The notes: generated by a model from the sequence alone, not told the origin. Shown: positions 1 through 9,710, counted from the stretch's first letter. The stretch is 42,808 nucleotides of DNA from Sphingomonas taxi (GCA_003243195.1 QFQI01000017.1:1-42808); one strand, 5' to 3'. Translations and numbers: made by a program.

Positions 1-241
1 CGTGCGCATAGTGGCGGTTGGCGGTCTCATACTCGACGTGCGCGGTCGAGATGGTGATGCCGCGCTCGCGCTCTTCCGGCGCCTTGTCGATGTTTGCGAA
101 ATCGACCGCCGCGTTGCCCGCGACGTTCTCCGCCAGCACCTTCGTGATGGCGGCGGTCAGCGAGGTCTTGCCATGGTCGACGTGACCGATGGTGCCGATG
201 TTCAGGTGCGGCTTGGTCCGCTCAAACTTAGCCTTGGCCAT
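1..241 (-). CDS. tuf: Elongation factor Tu, N-terminal part (cut by window edge)
   Basis: EF-Tu is the GTPase that delivers aminoacyl-tRNA to the ribosome. Only the first 80 codons lie in the window. The reading from the ATG at 241 begins MAKAKFERTKPHLNIGTIGH, with the G1 P-loop GHVDHGKT at residues 19-26 and the switch I motif RGITIS at about 60-65, whose Thr63 contacts Mg/GTP in the family. It is the last gene of the str operon, 207 bases after the fusA stop, in the order rpsL-rpsG-fusA-tuf usual for proteobacteria. The long spacer carries a candidate promoter and several hairpins, so it may also be transcribed on its own. The identification is secure; the C-terminal domains lie outside the window. 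Confidence 0.98.
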   Translation of the reverse strand, partial: MAKAKFERTKPHLNIGTIGHVDHGKTSLTAAITKVLAENVAGNAAVDFANIDKAPEERERGITISTAHVEYETANRHYAH

Positions 242-297
242 TGTGTCCCTACCTTCTTGGATTCGTCTTCGCGAACGGAGCCGCGCCAGAACGCGGC

Positions 298-326
298 CCC
301 ATAGCGGGTGTTTATCGGTTGCGCAA
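298..326 (-). promoter_or_regulatory. Candidate internal promoter for tuf
   Basis: On the minus strand TTGCGC (326-321) is followed after exactly 17 bases by TATGGG (303-298), which is a fair housekeeping-sigma layout for an alphaproteobacterium. The predicted start would lie roughly 50 bases upstream of the tuf ATG. A separate tuf promoter would fit the high demand for EF-Tu. The assignment rests on pattern alone. Confidence 0.35.
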
Positions 327-350
327 ACCCCTGCCTGCTTGGGCGTGGGC

Positions 351-375
351 CGACGGCGGGGTAAATCCGCCGTCG
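351..375 (-). repeat. Hairpin in the fusA-tuf spacer
   Basis: CGACGGCGG at 351-359 pairs perfectly with CCGCCGTCG at 367-375 around a 7-base loop. It is one of three consecutive strong hairpins between fusA and tuf. No T-run follows on the minus strand, so it may modulate read-through or RNA stability and is not a classical terminator. Confidence 0.5.
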
Positions 376-380
376 TCAAA

Positions 381-398
381 CCTCGGGCACGCCCGAGG
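381..398 (-). repeat. Hairpin in the fusA-tuf spacer
   Basis: CCTCGGGC at 381-388 pairs perfectly with GCCCGAGG at 391-398 around a 2-base spacer, so the closed loop would need at least one inner pair opened. It is the middle of three stem-loops between fusA and tuf. Confidence 0.45.
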
Positions 399-418
399 CC
401 GGCCGGCTCGCATCGCCC

Positions 419-443
419 CGGTGCCCGGCAGCGCCGGGCACCG
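419..443 (-). terminator. Hairpin directly after fusA (partial terminator or processing signal)
   Basis: An 11-bp perfect stem (CGGTGCCCGGC, 419-429, with GCCGGGCACCG, 433-443) and a 3-base loop begins 5 bases after the fusA stop codon. No U-tract follows, so complete termination is doubtful. A role in attenuation or mRNA stability within the str operon fits as well. Confidence 0.45.
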
Positions 444-448
444 TGCGA

Positions 449-2524
<2,076 letters not shown>

Positions 2525-2631
2525 GATGAGGCTTCCTTAGCGATGTGGGGAGCGCAGCATGTCGCCGGCTCCCCACGATATAGGTCAGATTCGAGACGCT
2601 TCCAAGACAGGCCGCGTCCGCATCGCCGGCG

Positions 2632-3102
2632 TTACCAGCGATAATGCGAGAAGGCGCGGTTCGCTTCCGCCATGCGGTGCGTGTCCTCGCGCTTCTTCAC
2701 CGCGTTGCCGCGGTTGTTCGACGCGTCCAGCAGCTCGCCCGACAGACGCGCCGACATCGTGTTCTCGCTGCGGCCGCGCGCCGCGGCGATCAGCCAGCGG
2801 ATCGCCAGCGCCTGCGCGCGCTCCGGACGCACCTCGACCGGCACCTGGTAGGTCGCACCGCCGACGCGGCGCGAACGGACCTCGATGCCCGGCTTGATGT
2901 TGTTCAGCGCATCGTGGAACACGCCGATCGGCTCGCGCTTGGCGCGGGTCTCGACGGTGTTCATCGCCGAATAGACGATGCCTTCCGCAACCGACTTCTT
3001 GCCGTCCAGCATGACCGAATTCATGAACTTGGACAGAACCTCATCCCCGTACACGGGATCAGGCAGGATTTCCCGCTTTTCGGGGCGACGACGACGAGCC
3101 AT
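2632..3102 (-). CDS. rpsG: 30S ribosomal protein S7
   Basis: S7 nucleates folding of the 3' domain of 16S rRNA and contacts the E-site tRNA. The 156-aa protein starts MARRRRPEKREILPDPVYGD and ends RMAEANRAFSHYRW, both typical of bacterial S7, and its length is the family norm. AAGGAAA precedes the ATG at a suitable distance. It lies 63 bases downstream of rpsL and upstream of fusA in the str operon. In many bacteria S7 is the translational repressor of this operon; nothing in the spacer here was checked for that structure. Confidence 0.98.
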   Translation of the reverse strand: MARRRRPEKREILPDPVYGDEVLSKFMNSVMLDGKKSVAEGIVYSAMNTVETRAKREPIGVFHDALNNIKPGIEVRSRRVGGATYQVPVEVRPERAQALAIRWLIAAARGRSENTMSARLSGELLDASNNRGNAVKKREDTHRMAEANRAFSHYRW

Positions 3103-3165
3103 CTCAGATTTCCTTGAATGATCTTCAGCGAACCCGGAACCCGTCCGGCGCTTACTCTGGCTGGA

Positions 3166-3537
3166 TTACTTGGGACGCTTCGCGCCGTACTTCGAACGGC
3201 TCTGCTTGCGGTCCTTCACGCCCTGCGTGTCGAGCACGCCGCGCAGCACGTGGTAGCGCACGCCCGGAAGGTCGCGCACACGGCCGCCGCGGATCAGCAC
3301 CACCGAGTGCTCCTGCAGGTTGTGGCCCTCGCCCGGGATGTAGCTGATGACCTCGCGGCTGTTCGTCAGGCGGACCTTGGCCACCTTGCGCAGCGCCGAG
3401 TTCGGCTTCTTCGGGGTCGTGGTGTAGACACGGGTGCAAACGCCGCGCTTCTGCGGGTTCTGCTCCATCGCAGGGACCTTGGACTTGGCCTTCTGCGGGT
3501 CGCGGCCCTTGCGGACCAGCTGGTTGATCGTCGGCAT
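3166..3537 (-). CDS. rpsL: 30S ribosomal protein S12 (Arg88 variant)
   Basis: S12 sits at the decoding centre and controls accuracy. The 123-aa protein starts MPTINQLVRKGRDPQKAKSK. The ATG at 3537 is chosen over an in-frame upstream ATG at 3549 because it gives the conserved N-terminus and has AAGGTGAAGG just upstream. The loop PKKPNSALRK keeps Lys43, but the second loop reads GGRVRDLPGV, with Arg at position 88 where E. coli and mycobacteria have Lys. Numbering is the same as in E. coli without gaps. K88R (K87R in mature numbering) is a classic streptomycin-resistance substitution. It is the first gene of the str operon. Confidence 0.98.
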   Translation of the reverse strand: MPTINQLVRKGRDPQKAKSKVPAMEQNPQKRGVCTRVYTTTPKKPNSALRKVAKVRLTNSREVISYIPGEGHNLQEHSVVLIRGGRVRDLPGVRYHVLRGVLDTQGVKDRKQSRSKYGAKRPK

Positions 3538-3790
3538 TGAAGCCTTCACCTTTCGTGTAGGTTACTTTGCTGGAGCCCTGACACAGACTTGGAATACGAA
3601 AAGGACCGCGGCGCCGCGACGCGGCGACCGGATGGCCCTTGATGCATCCAGCAATGTTCAAGCGTCGACAGGAGTCGCCTCCCGCGGACCGGCGGCGCTA
3701 TACCCATGCGGCGCCGATCGGTCAATCGCCACGGCAGATGGTGTCCGCCGCCCCCCCCCGCCACCCGGCGGCATCGGGGAGGGCGCCGGT
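3538..3790. other. Non-coding spacer upstream of rpsL
   Basis: This 253-base spacer between rpsL (leftward) and the end of the leftward amidohydrolase gene must hold the str operon promoter and leader. A TTGAAC on the minus strand (near 3657-3652) is a possible -35, but no convincing -10 at the right distance was found. No ORF with coding character was seen. Confidence 0.4.
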
Positions 3791-5074
3791 TCAATCCACC
3801 TTCACGCCACCCTTGATGACCGCGACCGGCCGTTCCAGCACGCGCACGTCGCGCAACGGGTCGCCCGCCACCGCCACCATGTCGCCATACCGTCCGACCG
3901 CGATCGCGCCGACATCGGCGGTGCGGCCCAGCGCCTGTGCCGCGCTGACCGTGGCGGCGCGGATCGCCTGCAGCGGCGTCATGCCCCATTCGACCATCTT
4001 GGCGAACTGCCGCGCATTGTCGCCGTGCGGATAGACGCCGGCATCGGTGCCGAAGGTCATCGGCACGCCCATGCGGAACGCGCGCTGGAAGGTCTGACGC
4101 TGCTTCAGCCCGATCGCCTTCTCCTTGTCGAGGCTCTCCTGCTCGGTGCCGTTCTTCGTGCCGGTCGCCAGGATGTAGTCGTCGTTGTAGATGTCCATGT
4201 CGAACCAGGTCTTGTGCTCGATCGCCAGCTTCATCGACTCGTCGGACGCCAGGCTGACGTGCTCGATCGTGTCGATCCCGGCGAGGATCGCGGCCCTGAT
4301 CCCCTCATCACCATGCGCATGCGCCGCCACCTTCATGTGCAGCATATGCGCCTCGTCGGCGATCGCACGCATCTCCTCCTCGCTCAATTGCTGCCCGCCG
4401 ACCGAATCACCCAGCGAGAACACGCCGCCGGTCGCGCAGATCTTGATGACCTCCGCGCCATATTTGTGCAGCCAGCGCACCTTGGCGCGGCCTTCCGCGG
4501 GCGAATTCACGACGGAGGGCAATTGCCTGTCATAGGCCGGGGGCAGCGCATTGTTGTCGCAATGGCCGCCGGTCGCGCCGATCGCATAGCCGGCCGGCAC
4601 GATCCGCGGCCCGGCCAGCCATCCGCCGTCGATCGCTTCCTTCAGGCCGATGTCCTGGAAATCGTCCGCGCCGACGTTGCGCACGGTGGTGAAGCCGGCG
4701 CGCAGCGTCTTCACGGCATTGGCCGCGCCCACTGCGCCCCAGAAGCTGCCGGTGTATTTCAGGGTCTGGTAGCCGCCGATCTCGGCCAGCGAGGTCAGAT
4801 GGACGTGCATGTCGATCAGCCCGGGCAGCAGCGTGACGTCGCCCAGGTCGACGCGCTTCGCGTCCGCCGGGATCGCGCCCGCCGCCGTGCCGCGCGTCGA
4901 CACGGACGCGATGCGCCCGTCGGTGACGACGATCACGGGATCGGCCAGCACCGCGCCCTTTTCCGCATCGAGCATCCGCGCGGCGGTGACCACCACGCTT
5001 TCCGCAGCGGCCGGCACCGCCGCACTCACGGCCAGCACGGCCGCGGTCACCCGCAGCGCATCGAACATCGTCAT
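3791..5074 (-). CDS. Exported amidohydrolase (imidazolonepropionase/prolidase-like)
   Basis: This 427-aa metal-dependent hydrolase belongs to the amidohydrolase superfamily, in the group often annotated Xaa-Pro dipeptidase-like or imidazolonepropionase-like. A signal peptide is visible (residues 1-24, ending AVPAAAES). The metal-binding HxH lies in LLPGLIDMHVHL; a likely carboxylated Lys is in EVIKICATGG, His ligands in VAAHAHGDEG and IEHVSLASDE, and the catalytic Asp in FGTDAGVYPHG. The ATG at 5074 is preceded by a GGGGA ribosome site. It stands alone between the str operon and a leftward LysR gene. The substrate cannot be told; a periplasmic dipeptidase or cyclic-amide hydrolase is likely. 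Confidence 0.88.
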   Translation of the reverse strand: MTMFDALRVTAAVLAVSAAVPAAAESVVVTAARMLDAEKGAVLADPVIVVTDGRIASVSTRGTAAGAIPADAKRVDLGDVTLLPGLIDMHVHLTSLAEIGGYQTLKYTGSFWGAVGAANAVKTLRAGFTTVRNVGADDFQDIGLKEAIDGGWLAGPRIVPAGYAIGATGGHCDNNALPPAYDRQLPSVVNSPAEGRAKVRWLHKYGAEVIKICATGGVFSLGDSVGGQQLSEEEMRAIADEAHMLHMKVAAHAHGDEGIRAAILAGIDTIEHVSLASDESMKLAIEHKTWFDMDIYNDDYILATGTKNGTEQESLDKEKAIGLKQRQTFQRAFRMGVPMTFGTDAGVYPHGDNARQFAKMVEWGMTPLQAIRAATVSAAQALGRTADVGAIAVGRYGDMVAVAGDPLRDVRVLERPVAVIKGGVKVD

Positions 5075-5150
5075 GGATCGTCCCCTTTTGCCGCATCATG
5101 GCGCGGGAAGCGGGACGAAGGAAAGCGCAAATCGCCCGCGTGACCGGGGA

Positions 5151-6044
5151 TCAGTCGCGCAGCCGCTCCGCGAGGAAGGCGATCAATGCCTCGACGCGCG
5201 CGGGGCGCAGCGCGCTGGGCGGGGTGAGCAGGTGAAGGCCGATCGGCGCCGGCGCCCAGCCCGGCAGTATCTCCACGATCCGCCCCGCCGCCAGCGCGTC
5301 GCCGACGATGAAGCCGGGCAGCCGCGCGATCCCCAGCCCCGCCTCCACCGCCGGCACCAGCGCCTCGCCGCTGTTCGCCGCCAGCGGCCCATGCGCCTTC
5401 ACCGACACTTCCGCGCCCTCATGTCCCCTGAAGCGCCACGGCCCGGTGATGTTGGTATAGCCGAGCAGCCGGTGCTCGCCGAGTTGGGCGGGATGCACCG
5501 GCGTGCCATGCTGGGCGAGGTAGGCCGGCGCGGCGACCAGATGCGTCGATACCGAGCACAGCCGCCGCGCGCGCAGCGAACTGTCGGGCAGGTCGGCGAT
5601 GCGCAGCGCGACGTCGAACCCCTCCGCGACGATATCGACGCGCGCGTCCGACAGGTGCAGCTCGATCTCGACCTGTGGATGCGCGACGAGGAACCGCGCG
5701 ACCAGCGGCGCGACGTTCTTCACCCCGAAGCTCATCGGCGCGGCCAGCCGCACGCGGCCGCTCGCCACGCTGGCGCCGACACGCGCCGCCTCCTCCGCCG
5801 CCTGCGCCTCCGCGACGATCCGCGCGGCATGGTCGGCAAGCGGGCGTCCGGCCTCGGTAAGCGCCAGTCGCCGCGAGGTGCGATGGAACAGCGACACCGC
5901 CAGATGCGCTTCCAGCCGTGACACCGCCTTGGATACCGTCGCCTTGCTCAGCCCGATCGCATCCGCCGCCCCGCTGAACGAGCGATGTTCGGCCACCGCG
6001 GCGAAGATCGCCCACGCTTCCAGATCCGGGAGTCGCATGCGCAT
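5151..6044 (-). CDS. LysR-family transcriptional regulator
   Basis: This 297-aa LysR-type regulator has an N-terminal winged helix-turn-helix (about 8-65; FSGAADAIGLSKATVSKAVS is the recognition region) and a C-terminal periplasmic-binding-like effector domain (about 90-297). It is divergent from the pirin and wrbA genes. The 89-base spacer contains an inverted repeat (6057-6080) of LysR-operator type, so control of pirin-wrbA and of itself is likely. ATG 6044 is used; an ATG two codons downstream (6038) is equally possible. The effector is unknown, though the target genes suggest redox or quinone stress. Confidence 0.93.
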   Translation of the reverse strand: MRMRLPDLEAWAIFAAVAEHRSFSGAADAIGLSKATVSKAVSRLEAHLAVSLFHRTSRRLALTEAGRPLADHAARIVAEAQAAEEAARVGASVASGRVRLAAPMSFGVKNVAPLVARFLVAHPQVEIELHLSDARVDIVAEGFDVALRIADLPDSSLRARRLCSVSTHLVAAPAYLAQHGTPVHPAQLGEHRLLGYTNITGPWRFRGHEGAEVSVKAHGPLAANSGEALVPAVEAGLGIARLPGFIVGDALAAGRIVEILPGWAPAPIGLHLLTPPSALRPARVEALIAFLAERLRD

Positions 6045-6056
6045 TCCGTACGGGCC

Positions 6057-6080
6057 GAAACGATCCGTTTCAATCGTTTC
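6057..6080. promoter_or_regulatory. Inverted repeat operator between lysR and pirin-wrbA
   Basis: GAAACGAT (6057-6064) and ATCGTTTC (6073-6080) form a perfect 8-bp inverted repeat around 8 bases. The spacer itself contains CGTTTC, so GAAACG-ATC-CGTTTC is a second nested palindrome. It sits in the divergent 89-base spacer, as expected for the operator of the LysR regulator encoded leftward. Confidence 0.65.
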
Positions 6081-6133
6081 CGTTTTCGTATGCCGCCCGG
6101 CTTCCTAGTTTGGCTGCGAAACGGAGGTTGACC

Positions 6134-6883
6134 ATGACCGACACCGACACGCTTGCCCGCACCGCCGTGGAGGGCATCGAACGCCGCGCCTTCTCCTCGC
6201 TGGGCCATGCCGACCATGGCTGGCTGGACGCGCGGCACCATTTCTCCTTCGCCAGCTATCATGATCCCGCCCGCATGGGCTGGGGCGCGATCCGGGTGTG
6301 GAACGACGATACGATCGCGGCCAACAGCGGCTTCCCGCCGCACCCGCACCGCGACATGGAGATCGTCACCTATGTGCGCAGCGGCGCGATCACCCATCAG
6401 GATTCGCTGGGCAACACCGGGCGTACCGAGGCCGGCGACGTCCAGGTGATGAGCGCCGGCTCCGGCGTGCGCCATGCCGAGTATAACCTGGAACCGGGCG
6501 CGACCACGCTGTTCCAGATCTGGATCGAGCCGACGCGGCGCGGTGGCGCGCCGAGTTGGGGAGCCAAGCCCTTTACGAAGGGCGATCGGTCCGGACGCTT
6601 CGTGACGCTGGCCAGCGGCTTCGACGCCGATATCGACGGCGCGCAGGCCGCGCTGCCGATCCGCGCCGAGGCGCGCGTGCTCGCCGCCACGCTGGCCGCG
6701 GGCGAGACGCTGACGCACGAGGTCGGCGCGGGTCGCCACGCCTATCTGGTGCCCGCCACCGGCGCGGTCGAGATCGACGGCATCCGCTTCGACGCGCGCG
6801 ATGGCGCCGCGATCCGTGGCGGACGCACCATCACCATCACCGCGCTCGACGAGGCCGAACTGGTCCTGGTCGACGCCGCCTGA
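6134..6883 (+). CDS. Pirin family protein (quercetinase-like bicupin)
   Basis: This 249-aa pirin-type bicupin fits the YhhW/quercetin-2,3-dioxygenase-like group. The N-terminal cupin shows SFASYHDPARMGWGAIRVWN and FPPHPHRDMEIVTYV, in which the two His and later SAGSGVRHAEYN supply the metal site. The ATG at 6134 is chosen because GGAGG lies 7 bases upstream; an in-frame upstream ATG at 6110 lacks such a site. It is 24 bases before wrbA and divergent from a LysR regulator, so the two genes probably form a regulated redox operon. Pirins act as metal-dependent redox sensors or dioxygenases; the actual substrate is unknown. Confidence 0.92.
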   Translation: MTDTDTLARTAVEGIERRAFSSLGHADHGWLDARHHFSFASYHDPARMGWGAIRVWNDDTIAANSGFPPHPHRDMEIVTYVRSGAITHQDSLGNTGRTEAGDVQVMSAGSGVRHAEYNLEPGATTLFQIWIEPTRRGGAPSWGAKPFTKGDRSGRFVTLASGFDADIDGAQAALPIRAEARVLAATLAAGETLTHEVGAGRHAYLVPATGAVEIDGIRFDARDGAAIRGGRTITITALDEAELVLVDAA

Positions 6884-6907
6884 CTTTATACGCAAGGAGC
6901 CCAAGCC

Positions 6908-7507
6908 ATGACCAAGGTCCTCGTTCTCTATTACTCCTCCTACGGCCATATCGAGCAGATGGCCGATGCCGTCGCCGAGGGCGCGCGCGCCGGCGGTGCG
7001 GAGGTCGACATCCGCCGCGTGAAGGAAACCGCGCCGGCGGAGGTCGTCGCCGCGGCGCATTTCAAGACCGACACCGCGCATCCCGAGATCGAGGGGCCGG
7101 ACGCACTGGCGGGCTATGACGCGATCATCGTCGGCGCGCCGACCCGCTATGGCCGCATGCCCAGCCAGATGGCGGCATTCTGGGACACGACCGGCGGGTT
7201 GTGGGTGAAGGGGGCGCTGATCGGCAAGGTCGGCGGCGCGTTCACCTCCACCGCCAGCCAGCACGGCGGGCAGGAGACGACGCTGTTTTCGATCATCACC
7301 AACCTGCTGCACCACGGGATGACGATCGTCGGCCTCGATTATGGTTTTGCCGGGCTGCAGGGCGTCGACACCGTGGAGGGTGGCACGCCGTACGGCGCGA
7401 GCACGATCGCCGATGGCGACGGCAGCCGCCAGCCGACGCAGGTCGAACTGGACGGCGCGCGCTATCAGGGCAAGCGGATCGCGCAGACGGCGGCCAAGCT
7501 GGCGTGA
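6908..7507 (+). CDS. wrbA: NAD(P)H:quinone oxidoreductase, WrbA type
   Basis: This 199-aa flavodoxin-fold FMN enzyme reduces quinones by two electrons, avoiding semiquinone radicals. The FMN phosphate loop is at the N-terminus (VLVLYYSSYGHIEQMADAV). PTRYGRMPSQMAAFWD and the segment TSTASQHGGQETTLFS are diagnostic of WrbA. The length equals the family norm. The ATG follows AAGGAG by 8 bases. It lies 24 bases downstream of the pirin gene and is probably co-transcribed under the divergent LysR protein. Confidence 0.96.
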   Translation: MTKVLVLYYSSYGHIEQMADAVAEGARAGGAEVDIRRVKETAPAEVVAAAHFKTDTAHPEIEGPDALAGYDAIIVGAPTRYGRMPSQMAAFWDTTGGLWVKGALIGKVGGAFTSTASQHGGQETTLFSIITNLLHHGMTIVGLDYGFAGLQGVDTVEGGTPYGASTIADGDGSRQPTQVELDGARYQGKRIAQTAAKLA

Positions 7508-7513
7508 TGAGAC

Positions 7514-7546
7514 GGCGGGGGCAGGCCAGCCCGGCCTGCTCCCGCC
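7514..7546. terminator. Hairpin between convergent wrbA and the M15 peptidase gene
   Basis: Fourteen pairs (GGCGGGGGCAGGCC, 7514-7527, with GGCCTGCTCCCGCC, 7533-7546, one G-T) enclose a 5-base loop just after wrbA. There is no T-run, but the place between convergent genes suits a bidirectional terminator. Confidence 0.45.
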
Positions 7547-7585
7547 CGGCCTGCCTCCGACCGCCCCGTCCGATTGAAGCACGCA

Positions 7586-7603
7586 CCCCGGCGCAGGCCG
7601 GGG
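7586..7603. repeat. Intergenic CCCCGGC/GCCGGGG palindrome
   Basis: CCCCGGC-GCAG-GCCGGGG is a perfect 7-bp stem with 4-base loop. It belongs to a family of similar intergenic palindromes also seen near 22771, 22811, 37744 and 37809. Confidence 0.5.
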
Positions 7604-7649
7604 CCGCCGCGCGAAACCGCGATGGTGCGGATCCTCCGCTCGGCGGGTG

Positions 7650-8441
7650 CTACCGCTTCCTGCGCCGCGCCGCCTTGCACTTGCCCTTGCGACATTCCGG
7701 TGGCGCGATCGCGTCCAGATAGACCGGCGGCGGAGCGACCTGCGCGATCACCACCGGATCGCGCGGCACCGCCGGGCTGGCGGGGAAGCGCGCCCGCGCG
7801 GTCCCGAACAACGCGCGCGCGCGCGCCGCGCCCGGCGCCGTGGCATCCGCGCCGACCCAGCGCCAGTGCCACGGTTCCCACTTCACGCGCTGGACGTTGC
7901 CGGCCGGGAACGACATCTCGAAGCCGTAGCGCGGCGCGTGGATCAGGAGCCAGCGGAACGCCGGGGTCGCCGCGACGCACGCCTCGGCATCCGGGCAGTC
8001 GTTGCGGCGCGGCCGGAACGCGAAGTCCAGCGCGAAGCCGGTGGCATGTTCGCTATGCCCCGGCGGCGCCACCGATAGCGCGCGTTCGTCCGACGCGGTC
8101 TGCCCCTCGCGGCAGAACACCGCCTGCTGATAGGCGATCGAGCGATGACACGACAGCGCGACGATCCCGCCGCCGACCGCCGGATCGCTCGCCGCCGCCG
8201 CCAGCAGGCGCTGGAGATCCGGCAGCACCTCGCGGCGCAGCACGCATTTGCCCACCGACAGCGCGGCCGGCGCTGCGACCAGTTCACCCGGCGGCGCGTC
8301 GCCGTACGGCAGGTGGCCCAGCGCGCGGCCGTCGCCGGCGATCGCGACATTGCGGCCGTCGCACAATTGCGCGCGCGCCGGCGTGGCGAGCAGCAGCGAC
8401 AGCGCCCCTGCGGCAAGGACGCGATGGAAGGTGTGGCGCAT
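7650..8441 (-). CDS. Exported M15-family D-Ala-D-Ala carboxypeptidase (VanY-like)
   Basis: This 263-aa exported zinc peptidase of the M15 (VanY/DdcY-like) family probably trims D-alanine from peptidoglycan peptides. A signal peptide ends at about residue 24 (TPARAQ). The zinc motif SxHxxGxAxD appears as SEHATGFALDF with His132 and Asp139, and the second motif ExxHW as EPWHWRW with catalytic Glu189 and ligand His192. Several Cys suggest periplasmic disulfides, and the tail is strongly basic (KGKCKAARRRKR). The ATG at 8441 with AGGG upstream is preferred because it begins the signal peptide; the open frame extends much further upstream without coding character. The RluA-type gene starts 45 bases away, divergently. 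Confidence 0.87.
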   Translation of the reverse strand: MRHTFHRVLAAGALSLLLATPARAQLCDGRNVAIAGDGRALGHLPYGDAPPGELVAAPAALSVGKCVLRREVLPDLQRLLAAAASDPAVGGGIVALSCHRSIAYQQAVFCREGQTASDERALSVAPPGHSEHATGFALDFAFRPRRNDCPDAEACVAATPAFRWLLIHAPRYGFEMSFPAGNVQRVKWEPWHWRWVGADATAPGAARARALFGTARARFPASPAVPRDPVVIAQVAPPPVYLDAIAPPECRKGKCKAARRRKR

Positions 8442-8486
8442 GTCGCCCTCTGGCCTTGTTCCGCCGTCGGTGGCAAGTGCGCTCCC

Positions 8487-9161
8487 ATGTTGGGTGAACG
8501 CGTGCTCTTCCTCGATGGCGAGGCTCTGGTGATCGACAAGCCGGCCGGGCTGCCGGTCGATCCGCCGCGCGCCGGCGGGATCAGCCTGGAAAACCACCTC
8601 TCGCATCTCACCTTCGGTTTCCGGCGCTGGCCGGTCGCGGTGCACCGGCTGGACCGCGACACCAGCGGCTGCCTGCTGCTGTCGCGCAATCCCAAGGCGC
8701 ACGCCCGGTTCCAGCAGGCGTTCGAGGCCGGGGCGGTCACCAAACGCTATGTCGCGATCCTGGACGGCGTACCGGCGGCTGCGGCGGGCACGGTCGACCT
8801 GCCGCTCGCCAAGGTCTCCAGCGCCGAGCGTGGCTGGCGGATGACCGGCAACCCGCGCGGCAAGGCGGCCCGCACCGGCTGGCGGGTGCTGGCGGCGCAT
8901 GACGGGCGCGCGCTGGTCGAATTTCGGCCGCAGACCGGCCGCACGCACCAGATCCGCGTCCATGCGCTGGAGGGACTGGGCGCGGCGGTGACCGGCGATC
9001 CCGTCTACGGCGCGGCGCATCCCGGCGGCATGATGCTCCACGCCATCGCGCTGGCGCTACCGCGCGCGGGCAAGGCCGACGTGGCCGCCGAGGCGCCATG
9101 GCCTGAACGCTTCGCGGCACTGGGCTTCAAGGCCGAGGCGGGCACGACGTCGCCGGCGTAG
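8487..9161 (+). CDS. RluA-family RNA pseudouridine synthase
   Basis: This 224-aa pseudouridine synthase of the RluA family carries the catalytic motif HRLDRDTSG with Asp56, followed by the binding motif RTHQIRVHALEGLG. It isomerises uridine in rRNA or tRNA. It lacks an S4 domain, which fits short RluA/TruC-like members; which RNA is modified cannot be told. The ATG at 8487 gives the typical N-terminus (LDGEALVIDKPAGLPV), but no clear ribosome site precedes it. The spacer to the divergent peptidase is only 45 bases, so the transcript may be leaderless or short-leadered. Confidence 0.9.
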   Translation: MLGERVLFLDGEALVIDKPAGLPVDPPRAGGISLENHLSHLTFGFRRWPVAVHRLDRDTSGCLLLSRNPKAHARFQQAFEAGAVTKRYVAILDGVPAAAAGTVDLPLAKVSSAERGWRMTGNPRGKAARTGWRVLAAHDGRALVEFRPQTGRTHQIRVHALEGLGAAVTGDPVYGAAHPGGMMLHAIALALPRAGKADVAAEAPWPERFAALGFKAEAGTTSPA

Positions 9162-9212
9162 CGCGACGATGCTGCGCGACGATGGGACGGGCCGCGGCGG
9201 ATAACGCCGCGA

Positions 9213-9635
9213 TCAGTCGTGCACGGGCTTCCGCCGCGCGGACTTGACCGCCGAGCGGCCCTTCTTCGCGTCGACGCGGCGGGTTTGCGAGGCCTTGGTC
9301 GGCTTGGTCGGGCGGCGCTTCGGCTGGACCAGCGTGGCGTCGCGCAGCAGCGCCAGCAGCCGTTCGCGCACCTCCGCACGGTTCATGTGCTGCGAGCGCG
9401 ATCCCTCCGACCGCAGCGTCAGCACGCCGTCGCGCGTCATTCGCGAACCGGCCAGTTCGACCAGACGCCACTTCATCCGATCCGGCAGGTCGGAACGCGC
9501 CACGTCGAAGCGGAGCAGCACCGCCGAATCGGTCGTGTTGACATGCTGCCCCCCCGCCCCGCCCGAACGGGTGAAGCTCTCCTCGATCATGTCGGAGTCG
9601 ATGCTGATCGTACGGGTGACCGGGATGCGTGCCAT
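9213..9635 (-). CDS. arfB: Alternative ribosome-rescue factor ArfB (peptidyl-tRNA hydrolase)
   Basis: This 140-aa protein has a release-factor domain-3 fold with the catalytic GGQ motif at residues 28-30 (SGGAGGQHVN). A basic C-terminal tail (KRRPTKPTKASQTRR...) would lie in the empty mRNA channel of stalled ribosomes. The architecture and length match ArfB/YaeJ, which hydrolyses peptidyl-tRNA on non-stop ribosomes. It lacks the codon-recognition domains of RF1/RF2. It is a single leftward gene between the pseudouridine synthase and DUF1996 genes. Confidence 0.95.
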   Translation of the reverse strand: MARIPVTRTISIDSDMIEESFTRSGGAGGQHVNTTDSAVLLRFDVARSDLPDRMKWRLVELAGSRMTRDGVLTLRSEGSRSQHMNRAEVRERLLALLRDATLVQPKRRPTKPTKASQTRRVDAKKGRSAVKSARRKPVHD

Positions 9636-9679
9636 GCGCCCCTATATCGCGCGCCGCCGCCGTCGGCACGAACGAACAC

Positions 9680-9710
9680 GGGCCGGCCGCACTCGGAGTG
9701 CGACCGGCCC
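9680..9710 (-). terminator. Terminator-like hairpin after the DUF1996 gene
   Basis: A 14-bp stem (GGGCCGGCCGCACT, 9680-9693, with AGTGCGACCGGCCC, 9697-9710, one mismatch that is G-U on the minus-strand RNA) has a 3-base loop. It lies 55 bases after the DUF1996 stop. On the minus strand GTGTTCGTTCGTG follows, which is only weakly U-rich. Confidence 0.55.
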
